NCBI GenBank assembly: GCA_010279815.1 | Contig: QEOQ01000359.1 | Location: 462,688-526,687 of the forward strand | From: Brachionus plicatilis | Taxonomy: Eukaryota; Rotifera; Eurotatoria; Ploima; Brachionidae | Length of the DNA: 64,000 nucleotides | Reading direction: 5' to 3' | Part shown: positions 29,254 to 39,644 of the stretch, in pieces | Numbering within the stretch: position 1 is the stretch's first letter | Layout of the letters: each line of letters begins with the position of its first letter | Notes under the pieces: model-generated | What the model was told of the DNA's origin: nothing | Database searches by the model: none | The model's input: the letters and a program-made list of their open reading frames with translations, nothing else | Translations under genes and position numbers: made by a program

Positions 29254-31382
29254 GAATTCCTCTCCGATTCATCTTTTTGAGTTAATATTGCTCCAAGTGC
29301 GTACCCAGAAGCATCGACATAGAGTCTGTAATTGGAATTAGGATTTGTTATTCTTAATATTGGATATGAGGAACATTTTTTCTTAAGCATGTTAAAAGCT
29401 TCTTCACATTCACTACTCCATTCAAATACTGAATCTTTCGCACACAAAGCAAACAGTGGATGAGCAATTTTTGAATAATCCTTAATAAAGCGTCGATAAA
29501 AGTTAGGTAGTCCAAGAAAACTTTGTAGTTCCTTTAAATTTTTTGGTCGAGCTCTTTCAACAATTGCTTTGATTTTTTCAGGATCCATTTTAACTTGATT
29601 ATGAGACACAATGTGACCAAGTACTTTAATTTCATTTGCAAACCAGCTACATTTAGTTGGGTTTATTTTTAAATTTGCCTCCTTTAATTTACTAAAAACT
29701 TGTCTTATGTGAGAAATGTGTTCGTGAAAGGTTTTTGAATGTATAGTGATATCATCCATATAAACTTCAACGAAAGGAAGGTCGCCTGGGGTCATCTGCA
29801 TAATCCTACAGAAGTCTGTTGGGGCATTCTTTAAGCCAAAAGGTAGTCTTAAAAATTCAAAATGACCATCTGGAGTGGAAAAAGCAGTTTTATGAATTGA
29901 ACTTTCATCCATTTTTACTTGCCAGTAGCCTGACTTTAAATCAAGTGCAGTGAACCAATTCGAGTCCCTCATTCTATCAATTACATCTGTAATATTTGGA
30001 AGTGGCCATCTTTCTGTTAAAGTATTTTCATTTAACTTTCTATAATCTATACAAATTCGTTTATTACCGTCTTTTTTTGGAACAACAATTACAGGGGAAG
30101 ACCAAGCCGATTTAGATGTTCGAATGATTCCTGCTTTTATCATCTTACTGATTTCGGTTCTTAAAAATTGGCGTTCGTTTTCTGACATTCTATATGGTCG
30201 TCTATAAATAGGAGCTACATTTTCATCAATCAACCTAATTGCGTGTTTATACACCTCACAGCTCCCTAATTCTTCTATAGAATTAGCAAATAAACATTTT
30301 GCTTCTGTTAAAATTTTATCAAAAGCTTTTTGCTGATTGAATGATAAAGGACTTAAAGGGTTAACCTTATATGATTTGTTTTCCCAAAAATAATCATCTG
30401 AGGTTTCTGGATTAACATCAGATAGAAAAATATCAAAAATATTTTCTTCTTTATTACTTTCGCTACTTTCTAATTTAAAATCTGAACCTGGGAATTTTAT
30501 AAGTCCTTGGGACGGAAAAATTCCTGAATTTGTTTTTTGAAACCAATCAAGACCTAACAAAACATCATGGTCTTCATGATCGAAAACAATAAATTCGATT
30601 AAACATAAACTGTTACCTAGCTTAATTTCAATTGGTTTCGTTCTGCCAGAAGCATGAGTAATAATGCCTGTTGCAGTCTTTATTTTGTTTTCACATGCTA
30701 AAATATTTATATTATATTGAACTGCTGTCATATGGTTCATAATAGAATGGGTAGCCCCGCAATCTATTCCTATTTTCATTAATTTACCTCCTACATAACC
30801 TGTAGTTGATGGTATACAATTAATATTTTTCGAGAGAGAAGAAACCATATAAATCTTTTCTTCCGAATCAGAAACAATTTCTAAAGAATTTATCTTTTTT
30901 AATATTACCCTGCACTTATTAGCATAATGTCCTTTCTTTTTACATCTAAGACATGTAATATCATGTGATTTATTGTTTCTTTGATTTAGATACTTATTAG
31001 ATACAGTTTTTTGTTTTTGTAAATCTTTGAAACTATCTCTTTTATATGAAAAATTATTGCTTTTCTTTTTTACATTAGTTTTAACAAAGTTAACTTTAGA
31101 TATGCAGCTAGCCGCTGATTCTAATTGAATCGCAAGTGGGATAGCCTCCGACAGCTTAACGATTTTTCTACAAATAATTTCTCTTTTTGTATTTTCTTTT
31201 AAACCTTCTCTAAAGTAAAACATTTTTTCTTCCTCAGCCATAAAGCCTAACTTATTGGTTAAAGTCAAAAATCTGTTTACAAAATGTTCAACATTTAATT
31301 CCTTATGTTTTAAATTAGAGAGTTCGCTTCTTATGTTATGTTCTCTATCGACGTTTCTAAAGGTATCTTTGAGCTCTTTTTC
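29211..31382 (-). pseudogene. pol: Gag C-terminus, protease and reverse transcriptase (pol, first frame)
   Basis: In the same frame as the upstream gag but separated from it by a single UAA. It encodes the capsid C-terminal half, a CCHC zinc knuckle (CLRCKKKGHYANKC), a retropepsin with Cys at the usual Ser/Thr place (GIDCGATHSIMN), the full RT palm (RPYRMSENERQFL, IDYRKLNENT, LRLPFGLKNAP, and the YMDD box) and the start of RNase H (LYVDASGYALGAILTQ). RT itself looks intact. It runs out of frame at about 29255. Confidence 0.92.
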
Positions 31383-32552
31383 TTATTCGAACCAGTTACT
31401 TTTTGACTCAATGTGTCTTTTTAATATTAGCAATGGTAACTCAGCCACAAAATTAACGACTGCATTCAGTCGATCTTCATCAGGAATTTTTGCTGCTATA
31501 AAACCTTGCTTGATCATAAAAAGCCAATCTTCTATATCATCTTTACTATTACCAGAAAATTTTGGTGTACTTACATGAAGATGTTTTGGTTTATTTTCCA
31601 TATTTTGGTTGAGCAAAAATTTATAGATTGGATCGTTCGACAAAGGAAAAATTTGTCCGCTCATCTCGACCGGTTGATTTATTGAATTTCGTTTATTATT
31701 TATCATGTTATTATAATCATACGATACATAGTCAGAATTTTTAGGTGTTTTTTGCCGTTCATAATCATGAATAACCGAATTTGCTTGGTGATTTTTTGGA
31801 TTCCAATCTTTTATTTCATCTTTTTCATAACAATAAGATTCTGGTGTTTTTTGTGCATCATCATCACTGATAAGTATTGATTTAGACGTTTTTTCGTTAT
31901 GATCCATATTATAAAACATTTTTTTTAAATTATTCGATTTCGAAGTATCCTTTATTGAAACATCATTTTGCGAGCGATTATTTATAGTTGAATAATCTAA
32001 CTTGTAATAGTCTTTATTCATTATTAGAAATTTTTCTTCTTGTTGGCTGTTGCTGACAGTTGAGTTGTTAAGAAAATCCTCGTTGAATTGTACATTTTTT
32101 TTCTTATCAGAAGCTTGTAAGTCAAAATATTGACTCTCGTTTTGATTTAACTGTGTCTTAAGTTCTGATATTATTTTATCTTTCTCAAGATTATCCTCTT
32201 TTAGATTTTCATTTCTTAATAATAATTCTTCATTAGTCAGACGAAGTCTGTCAATTTCTGAAGATACATCATCTTTCTGCTCATCTATGTCATCAGCGTC
32301 CAGTTTTATTTGTTTTATTTTGTTAACTTTGCTTTCAAAATTACTAATGCATTCTTTGCACTTTGATTTCCTTGTATCAGTGGCATCATTGCTTTCCGCA
32401 ATATCCTTTAATTCTGCTACAGTAGCCCTGTAAGCAGCAACTCCCTTATCCAGGGAGTAAGCTAAGGATTTAGCCTTGCAAATATTAAGAGCTTTTATTT
32501 TTTTCCACTTTTTTGAATCGATATCCTCGATTATAGAGCCTATTTTACTCAT
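31383..32552 (-). pseudogene. gag: Gag, N-terminal part
   Basis: 389 codons from a true ATG at 32552. Residues 1-150 are helical and Lys/Glu-rich with a coiled coil. A Ser/Asn-rich linker follows, then the start of the capsid domain (STPKFSGNSKDDIEDWLFMI). It stops at UAA (31383-31385) in the middle of the capsid fold. Pol continues in the same frame immediately after. The stop is therefore more likely a nonsense mutation than a programmed readthrough site. Confidence 0.85.
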
Positions 32553-32640
32553 TGCACAATTAATAATTTGTACTAATATAAAATTATCGCGCGGAACAAT
32601 CTGCTTTTGTCTATTATCTATCTGTTTATATCGGTCTTTA

Positions 32641-32653
32641 TCGCTGCTACCAT
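32641..32653 (-). promoter_or_regulatory. Candidate primer-binding site
   Basis: TGGTAGCAGCGA on the minus strand begins a few bases inside the 5' LTR end. It starts with the TGG expected for pairing to a tRNA CCA end. The first eight bases resemble initiator-Met primer sites. The exact tRNA is not assigned. Confidence 0.65.
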
Positions 32654-32656
32654 ATA

Positions 32657-32732
32657 TGTTAGTCTAGGGAATTTGGCCTGAATACCTTCGATTAACTTCA
32701 GAGGAGATAGAGTGAAGACAAAGAACAAAATC
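32657..32732 (-). repeat. 5' LTR stub (76 bp)
   Basis: Matches the first 76 bases of the LTR (one mismatch, C for T near 32689). It is then joined abruptly to sequence equivalent to 24263/24264, with one base of microhomology. This is the breakpoint of the tandem duplication or mis-join. Confidence 0.95.
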
Positions 32733-33334
32733 ATGACATGTCAAGTAATTGCTTTGGAAAAAATTTATTTTTTCTCTTTTATTAAAAAAAAATATATATT
32801 ACAATTTATATTTTGATCTTTTGATCTTGATCTTAAACTTCAATTTGCCATTTGGTTTGGTTAGTCTGAAGGTTCAATCCCCTAAGAGGGTTTCGATTAG
32901 TTCAAGATTCAAGTCTAGTCCAAGTTAGGACTTTAAAACTTTTTTCTTTTTCTTTTTAGATAATTATTTAATGTAAATAAAAAAAATGTTTTTAATAAAA
33001 TTTAAAAGTCTTTGTTGTTGGTTTGTGATGACCGAATTTGCATTTGTGCTCCATTTTGGCCTTTACCGTGCTGCTATGTCATAAACTGGACTCAATATAT
33101 GACTTGGACTGGTTCAATATGTTTCTACCATTGTTTGTGGTCGATTTGCTTCAGACCAACTTTTGAGAGTTGATAAGATAATGTTTAATATGTGTATTAA
33201 TACTACTACTACTACTCCTCTACTAGTTAAAATTTTTATTCAAAGATTTGAATTTATTTATTAAGGATTTGCATGGATGTATTTTGGAAAGTGATTGTTC
33301 TGGTTTGTGAGAGACCAAGCTCTGCTCTAGTTAA

Positions 33335-33799
33335 TTGTTGTTGGTGGTTGTTGATGACAGTTTAACATATGAGCCAGAATCGACAATTCCAAAACAGGAT
33401 TCGAAAAAAGTAAACAAAATAAATGAAAAAGTTGTGCGTTTCATAGTTGGAACCAATCAGCCTTTGTCTTTGATACAAAAACCTTTATTTGTTGATAGGG
33501 TTGGAGAGTCAAGAGCAAGTTATAAACTACCTGGTCAAAAAATAATAGAAAGCAGACTTTTGCCACAAAAATGGTAAATAATTAAATAAATAAAAGCTTC
33601 ATTTAATTTATAATTTTTGTTTATTTAGTCCTTCGAAACAAAGCAATTTATTAAAAATCGTTTAGCAAAAGCTAATAATATATCACTCACTTCGGATTTT
33701 TGGACATCGACATGTGTTGACAGTTATTTGGGTGCAACGATCCATTTCATTGATGAAGAAGTAGAACCTCACAATTTCAGTTTGTCGATGCGTTTTCTA
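33335..33799 (+). pseudogene. Duplicate of the hAT-A N-terminal/central piece
   Basis: Same translated content as 24866-25330, with no difference that I can see. It exists only because of the 8,469-bp-offset duplication. Confidence 0.9.
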
Positions 33800-34202
33800 C
33801 AGAGTTGGGATCAGTTATAAAAAAATCAATTTTCAGTCAGTATCAGTTTTTTGAGCATCAGTTCAGTATCAGTCTCAGTTGATGGGTATCAGTTATCAGT
33901 TAAAAATCAGTTTATTAGAAAAATGATACAATTAGTTTATTTATTAAACAGTTTATTAAAATTAAAGTCTAATTAACATTTAAAACGGATATTTACATAT
34001 ATTTTTTATTACATTTTAGAAACATTATATTTGAAAAATTTTTATAAGTGAATCTACTTCTATGTGGTCTCATCAAAAATGTAGACCCAGAAAAATATTT
34101 TTCGATAGATGCCGAGCTGGCTTGAATCGAATAAATATCTCCCACTAACAAAGATAAAACTTTAAAATCTCTAGACCGATTTTTCCAATAACTTAGGATA
34201 TT

Positions 34203-34568
34203 TGTTAGTCTAGGGAATTTGGCCTGAATACCTTTGATTAACTTCAGAGGAGATAGAGTGAAGACAAAGAACAAAATCGTGTTGAATAAACGTTTATTAT
34301 TAATTTAAAGTAAATAGGAAAAAATACAAGTTCAAAAAGCTCCCCTTTTTCAGAATTACAACTTCTATTTATATTCAGTAGTTGTAACTTAAAAAGGTCA
34401 TTAATCATAAAGAATCTAAATAAAGATAAGTTGTGAATTAAATCGGTCATAAAGATTTATGACGTATGATAAATGATTCATAAAAACATAAAGATAAAAT
34501 CTAGATAAGTTGTGAAAACTGATAAGGTTAATTTAAATAGTTGAAACGGTTATTTTCACACCGTAACA
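34203..34568 (-). repeat. LTR (366 bp), solo copy
   Basis: TGTTAG...TAACA ends. The target duplication half TATT lies at 34569-34572, pairing with 25730-25733 and with its duplicate just before 34203. No internal retroelement sequence is attached. Confidence 0.95.
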
Positions 34569-34763
34569 TATTGCATTCTGTTTTTTCATTTATTTCACTT
34601 AAATAGAGATCAAGTTCATTTTCAAACCTTTTTAATTTAAAATTAAAACAGTTTTCAGTCAGTCTCAGTTAATTCAAAATCAGTTATCGGTCAGTTTCAG
34701 TTTAACTGATAACTGAAATTAACTGATACTGATCAGTTATTCAGTATCAGTTTCCCAACTCTG

Positions 34764-34771
34764 GTTTTCTA
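34764..34771. repeat. 8-bp target duplication of hAT-B (right)
   Basis: GTTTTCTA, the partner of 25323-25330. After it the hAT-A sequence resumes. Confidence 0.9.
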
Positions 34772-35146
34772 GAAGAGCCACATTTTGGGATGTATCTTTA
34801 AAGTCGATTTGCATTGATTGGAAAGTCCTAGATAAGGTAGTTTTCTAAAAATCAGAGTTTTTTAAAAGTCATAAGTCTCAAGTCAATTCCAAGTATGTGC
34901 TTGGACTGTTTTTTAATGACTCTGACTTTATTGAAAATGCTTTTAAAACCAAAATCATTTTATTTTTTTAAAATAAGCTTTTAGCAATTGTAACTTACTC
35001 TGCAGCCAATATGTTGAATGCCGTAAACCTTTTCGGTGGTGTTATATCAATTCCTTGTTTTGGTCATGAACTTAACTTAGCCTTACATGATTTGTTCAAA
35101 TTAAAGTCTTTGATGATGATGATTGATGATGAACCTGAAGACAATA
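34772..35146 (+). pseudogene. hAT-A transposase, middle part
   Basis: A short degraded stretch, then NMLNAVNLFGGVISIPCFGH with ELNLALHDLFKL. This is the strongly conserved CxxH..NL motif of hAT transposases (IPCF.H.LNL). A small decayed GTTTAAAAGTC-family repeat (about 34850-34920) lies within. The frame is then entered by the pogo element at 35147. Confidence 0.85.
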
Positions 35147-36777
35147 CAGTGCACTCGCGCTATAACGATTCGCTTTATTACGAATATCGCGCTACAGCGA
35201 ATGATGTAAAAGCCCCGATTTCCTCTCCATTCAAATCAATGGCTAACAAAATATCATATTACGAATATGAAATTATGAAAAATTCGCTACTGCGAATGGG
35301 AAATCAAAGCCCATTTTCATACTTAACAACGTTAATTGTCACTTTCTTTAACGAATTCAATCTTTTTTTAGCACATTCGTTATAATTTTTGTTAATCAAT
35401 GAAATTTTAATCTGTATGTGTCAACTCCTGAAAAATAATGACAAAATAAAAAGAAACCAACCAATCAAAAATTATTATATAAACTTTTGTTTGTTTAATA
35501 GTAAATTTTTATTGGTGTATTTTTATTGTTTCAAAAATGGAAAGTAAAAAAAGAAAGAGTCCTGAGATAAGCTCAAAGCTTGAGATAATAGAGGATTACA
35601 ATAATAAAGCAACTCCAACTGAACTATCCCGCAAGTATGGACTAGTAGCTTCGACTATCTCAACAATCGTTAAGAATCAAGAAGCGATCAAAAAAGCATC
35701 TGAGTCCATGCGTGACATTAAAAAAGCTAAGAGATTGAGAGAGCCTAAGTACAAAGAGCTTGAAAAATACCTGGATATATGGTTCAGAGACACAAAAGCG
35801 CATAATTCAATTACACTCGATGGTCCTCTAATACAAGCTCAAGCTCTCAAAATAGCAACAATGCTTCAGAAACCTGATTTCAAGGCAAGTTCAGGGTGGC
35901 TAAATATTTTTTTAAAAAGGCACAACATCTTATATAAAAAATGTATCGGAGAAGCAGGCCTTGTCGACAAAGTAGCAGCAGAAAAATATCAGCATACACT
36001 CATCGAATTAATCAAAGACTACAGTCCAGATGATATTTTCAACGCCGATGAAACCGCACTTATGTACCGAGCCACACCAACTCACACATATGAATACAAG
36101 GATACACCAGCAGACAATATTAAAATTCAAAAAGAAAGACTCTCAATCCTCTTCTGTGCCAACATGTCAGGCGATAAAATGAAACTAATTGTTATCGGCA
36201 AATTTGAGAACCCGCGCTGTTTCAAAAATATTAACAAAATAATCTTCCAGTGTATTATAGGTTCAAATCATTGTGATGATTTGGTTCCTTCTGGTGAGTT
36301 ATACAGCGATGATTTAGTTCCATTGGAACAAGGTGAGCAAACCGAAGAAGCAGAACCATCCCTAACCACAGAAACAGAAACAGAGTTTATAAGCAAAGAA
36401 AAAGCAATCGCCGGACTGAATACAGCTAGAGAATATTTTATGAAAAGCAAAGAAGACTGTAGAAATGAGATAAATTCAGTCTTCAAACTCATCGCCTCTA
36501 TTCAATCAATCGAATCAAAATAACAATCGAAAATCACAAGTTTTTTCAGTTTATCAAATTAGTTTATTTAATTTTTTCTTATTTTTATTGTTTATGTTAA
36601 TTACTTTGTGTTTTATCTTATTTTGTCAATAAATAACTAAAAAAATCTATCAACCGCCCAATTATACATTTTTTTTTTAACACCAATCAATTAACATGGA
36701 TAATTTGATATAACGATTTTTCATATAACGAATGACATTATAAAGTCCCGCTCATTCGTTGTAGCGCGAGTGCACTG
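35147..36777 (+). mobile_element. pogo/Tigger-like element, 1,631 bp
   Basis: TA (35145-35146 and 36778-36779) flanks CAGTGCACTCGCGCTATAAC on the left and its near-complement GTAGCGCGAGTGCACTG on the right. It carries one transposase frame. It is inserted in hAT-A, so it is younger than that element. Confidence 0.95.
35537..36523 (+). CDS. pogo-type transposase, 328 aa, internally deleted
   Basis: Starts at a true ATG. Residues 1-55 are a Psq/pogo-type helix-turn-helix (SSKLEIIEDYNNKATPTELS, then KYGLVASTISTIV). Residues 70-135 are the CENPB HTH domain (KYKELEKYLDIWF, KPDFKASSGWLNIFLKRHNI). DDE_1 begins near residue 140 with the first catalytic Asp in DIFNADETAL, followed by RLSILFCANMSGDKMKLIV and GKFENPRCFKN. 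After that the protein jumps to an acidic tail (DDLVPSGELYSDDLVPLEQ). The part that should hold the second and third acidic residues is gone, but the frame stays open. It is probably a DNA-binding, catalytically dead derivative. Confidence 0.85.
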   Translation: MESKKRKSPEISSKLEIIEDYNNKATPTELSRKYGLVASTISTIVKNQEAIKKASESMRDIKKAKRLREPKYKELEKYLDIWFRDTKAHNSITLDGPLIQAQALKIATMLQKPDFKASSGWLNIFLKRHNILYKKCIGEAGLVDKVAAEKYQHTLIELIKDYSPDDIFNADETALMYRATPTHTYEYKDTPADNIKIQKERLSILFCANMSGDKMKLIVIGKFENPRCFKNINKIIFQCIIGSNHCDDLVPSGELYSDDLVPLEQGEQTEEAEPSLTTETETEFISKEKAIAGLNTAREYFMKSKEDCRNEINSVFKLIASIQSIESK

Positions 36778-36779
36778 TA

Positions 36780-37990
36780 TTGCAAAAATTATAATCAAAA
36801 GCAAAGAAATCGTGGGTTCCTTCAAAAAAAGTCCAATGATGTGCAATCGTTTTAGTCAAAAACAAGAGGTTCTTGAATCAACTAACATAATAAGGCTCGT
36901 TCAAGATGTAAGCACCAGGTGGAATTCCACCCTTGAAATGTTGAATTCAATTCTTTTTAACCAAGGCCCACTTACTCTATGGTACATGAACCGATAAATA
37001 AAATAATAAAGCTCAATTTTCGAACAGAACATGAGTTTGAAATAATAGGTGATTTGGTCAAAATTTTGAACCCGGTAAAAGAATTAACGCTTGCAGTAAG
37101 TGGTAAAGACTATGCCACTTCTAGTATTATATTTCGATTGTCAAAATTTTTGATACGCGATAAATTACCAAATATAGAAATAAAAGATGAAGAGACGAGA
37201 CTTTTTAGGGATGAGCTTATTATTGCTTTAAAAAGAAGACTCGATTACTTATTGTCTGACAACAATGACTTGTTTTTAGCAACTTCACTTTTGGACCCGA
37301 GGTTTAAATCATTTGAGTTTGTTGCTGATGAAGACGAGAGATTTGTTCTGATGCAAAGAGCAAAAAAATTCTTATTTGAATATTTTAAAGCCGATTGTGC
37401 AATTGAATCTAGTTCTGGTGGTGTATTGAGTCCAAGTTCAAATTCAAGTGCGAGTTCCAATAGCTGTAGTGCTAGTAGTAGCATGAGTAGTGGTGAAGAC
37501 TCAACAGCTAAAAATGATGCGGCTAATGGACGAACTAACCAATAGTCAAGTCAATCAAATGCAAATACTTATACTTTTGGTACAAGACTTAAAATGAATA
37601 AAAACAACCTGTTAAAAAAAGTAAAAGAGAAATGTTCAGCTAGTCAAGAATTATCAAAATATAGTGAAGCCAAATTAGGTCACGAGATAGATTTATTTTT
37701 GAATGATAAAAATAAGGCGGATGATCCATTAGAGTATTTTAGAAGTAATAAGAAAAAGTATCGACTTTAAACACGTTTTGCTATTGACTTGATGAAAATT
37801 CCAGCAACATCAGTTCCGAGCGAGAACTTATTTAACCATGCTGGTAAGACCTTAAAATTAGTCTTTCTTAAATTTCCAGTTAATAAAACTATTTTTTAAA
37901 GGTCAAGTTGAAACATATTTGAGAAACAGGCTAAAACCGTCAAAGGTAAAAGAATTAACTTTGTTAAAAGATAATTTTTTTTTGTTTTGC
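36780..37990 (+). pseudogene. hAT-A transposase, C-terminal part
   Basis: First frame (to about 36997): IVGSFKKSPMMCNRFSQKQ and LVQDVSTRWNSTLEMLNSIL (hAT D..TRWNST..ML). A frame change follows near 36980. Second frame (36979-37545): ILNPVKELTLAVSGKDYAT, then DLFLATSLLDPRFKSFEF and a Ser-rich linker. Remnants of the dimerisation domain follow (DPLEYFRSNKKKYRL; MKIPATSVPSENLFNHAG; YLRNRLKPSKV) with stops between. The element is dead but still complete in order. Confidence 0.85.
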
Positions 37991-38270
37991 TGATAAGAAA
38001 AATCGGAATTTTTTTTTCTACAAAATACCGTTTGTCTGGTATTCGAATAAATTCTATTCATAAAAAAATCCATATTATTTTAATTGTTTTGGCATTTTTT
38101 TTCGAAGTTTTTTTTTTTTTAATCGAGCTTTAAACAGAACATTTTTTAATTTCATTTCATTTAATTTTGAATAAATGAAAATCTTTGAAATCGATTGAAC
38201 TTTTTTTCTTTTATCCTGAAATTGAACAAAAGTACTCGAGTATTACTAAATCGAGCAAACCCTAGTTGGT

Positions 38271-39074
38271 TGTTTGGAGTTGTTGGTAGTTGGTGATTGT
38301 TGGTGGTTTTTGGCCGTTGGTAGTTGTTTATTTTTTTTTAATTAATAATCATATTAAATCATCTTAAATTTATATTTTATTATTTTATTATCCCCTCTTT
38401 TTTTTCAGCTTGGCAGTCCAAAACTCTGGCCATCAGGCTGAACCGCTAATTGACCGCCAGCCACAAAGCTGACCGTATCTTTGACCGCCCGCTTATTTTT
38501 GACCAGCTTTTTAAACAGTCCATATGTTTTTCTGATTTTATCATTAATTAATTCATAAATTAATGATTGATTATGCTTCAGAGATTAATTTCATTTAATT
38601 ACAGTATTTTTTATTTCCTTTCACTCGATATGTGTTCAATCGATGGTGATCGGGGTATCCAATTTAGTTTTTATGCGTATACAGTCATCCTTCGATTATG
38701 TCACGGTGTCTGTTCCAGCCAAAAATGGGGATATAATCAGATTGGGACATAATAAAAAAAAATTTGATTTATAGAATTTATTACATTTACTCTTACAAAA
38801 ACATAATTATTTATTAAATAACAAAACGGAATAAAATAATTTGAATAAAACATTAACTAAGAAAATTGGTAATTTTTGGTTGAACCAAATTTTTCAACGC
38901 TTCAGCGTGACAATTTTTAAATAGGTTTCCAATAGATTTTATCTTGTCTAATTCAACAGACTTAAACTGTTCAAAAAAACTAATAAAATTAGCAACTATT
39001 AATTTTAGTCTCATTTAATATTTTTTGACGTTTTTGTCCCGGCATTTTTTTTTATTATTCAAAAAAATAAACTT
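38271..39074. other. Intergenic; GT-rich run, GC-richer patch, pogo-like end
   Basis: 38268-38330 is a GTTG/GTTGGT-rich low-complexity run. 38408-38520 is GC-richer with repeated TTGACCGCC-like words. At about 38681 TACAGTCATCCTTCGATTAT looks like a pogo-type terminal repeat with TA, but I find no partner. No gene can be supported. Confidence 0.4.
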
Positions 39075-39295
39075 ATTGTGAACTTTAAATAAATGAGGCG
39101 TGCTTTCGAGAAAACGTGCTTCTGTGTTAGATATTAGCAACAAATCATCCGCAAAGTCTAAGTCTTCAAGTTTTTAAGTTATTTCCTATTGAATAACCGA
39201 CACACTAATAGTTTTTTCCTCATTACATAGTAAATCATTATTAAGAATAGTGTGGAGAGAGAACGCACACTAGTCTGACTCCTGTAATAAAAATT
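39075..39295 (-). pseudogene. LINE reverse transcriptase fragment
   Basis: The minus strand carries GVRLVCVLSPHYS (family GVRQGC.LSP.LF) and, in a later frame, EDLDFADDLLLISNTEARFL (family DLDFADDI.L). This is the catalytic FADD region of an RTE/jockey-type RT with frameshifts and stops. It is a different LINE lineage from the others in the window, judging by the GVRQGC-type box. Confidence 0.7.
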
Positions 39296-39644
39296 GCGTG
39301 AATTTCTTTTTAATTCACGTTTAGAAAACTACTTGAGAATTATTTGTTCTCAATTAGAAAAGTCTCTAAATATAATTATCTTCATTCATTTTCTCGATCT
39401 GGGATTCTAAAATTTGATCTTTTGTCTCTAAATTGAAAACTCTGACTAAATTAATAAAGAAACCATTAGAATTTGCTTTTGTTTAAATTGAAATTTTAAA
39501 ATTTTGCTTTTTTTCATCATTTTAAATTTTTTAAAACTTTTCTATCGAATAATCCATTTTATCACATTTATCAATTTTTTTTTCTTTATTTTGGAGAAAA
39601 ATCTACATTTTGTCTTTCTATAATTTGTCTTCCTCCCTTGATTG

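Larger units (their letters stand above)
25734..32732 (-). mobile_element. Ty3/gypsy retroelement with env (endogenous retrovirus-like), degraded
   Basis: Order on the minus strand: a 76-bp stub of the 5' LTR, primer-binding site, gag, pol (protease, RT, RNase H, integrase), env, polypurine tract, 3' LTR. The gag-pol-env order with an ATG-overlapping env resembles errantivirus-type elements. Breaks: the 5' LTR is cut after 76 bp, there is a stop inside gag, a frameshift in RNase H and a large deletion in the integrase core. Not replication-competent. Confidence 0.95.
32733..34568. repeat. Second copy of the 1,836-bp duplication, with a solo LTR
   Basis: Nearly identical to 24264-26099. Its LTR (34203-34568) is followed directly by TATT and the right-hand part of hAT-B, so it looks like a solo LTR allele: hAT-A, hAT-B left, LTR, hAT-B right. 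It contains a second copy of the hAT-A fragment (33335-33799). Confidence 0.95.
25331..34763 (-). mobile_element. hAT-B deletion derivative, carrying the LTR element
   Basis: Ends CAGAGTTGGGA (25331) and TCCCAACTCTG (to 34763) are inverted, with an 8-bp target duplication. Without the LTR insertion and the tandem duplication it is only about 0.6 kb. It has many ATCAGT/ACTGAT subterminal words and a minus-strand piece of a hAT C-terminal dimerisation domain. It is internally deleted and non-autonomous. Confidence 0.85.
24840..38265 (+). mobile_element. hAT-A transposon remnant, split by nested insertions
   Basis: hAT transposase pieces in order on the plus strand: 24866-25330, about 34772-35146 and 36780-37990. 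They are separated by hAT-B (25331-34763) and a pogo element (35147-36777). The right end may be the CCTAG-terminated sequence at about 38231-38265, whose complement begins CTAGGGTTTGCTCGATTTAG, a hAT-like terminus. I could not fix the left end or an 8-bp duplication. Part of it is duplicated at 32733-34202. Confidence 0.8.

Noticed and set aside
38408..38520. GC-richer patch after a pyrimidine-AG, as if an exon
   Set aside because: Stops in every frame and short repeated GACCGCC words. More like a repeat remnant.
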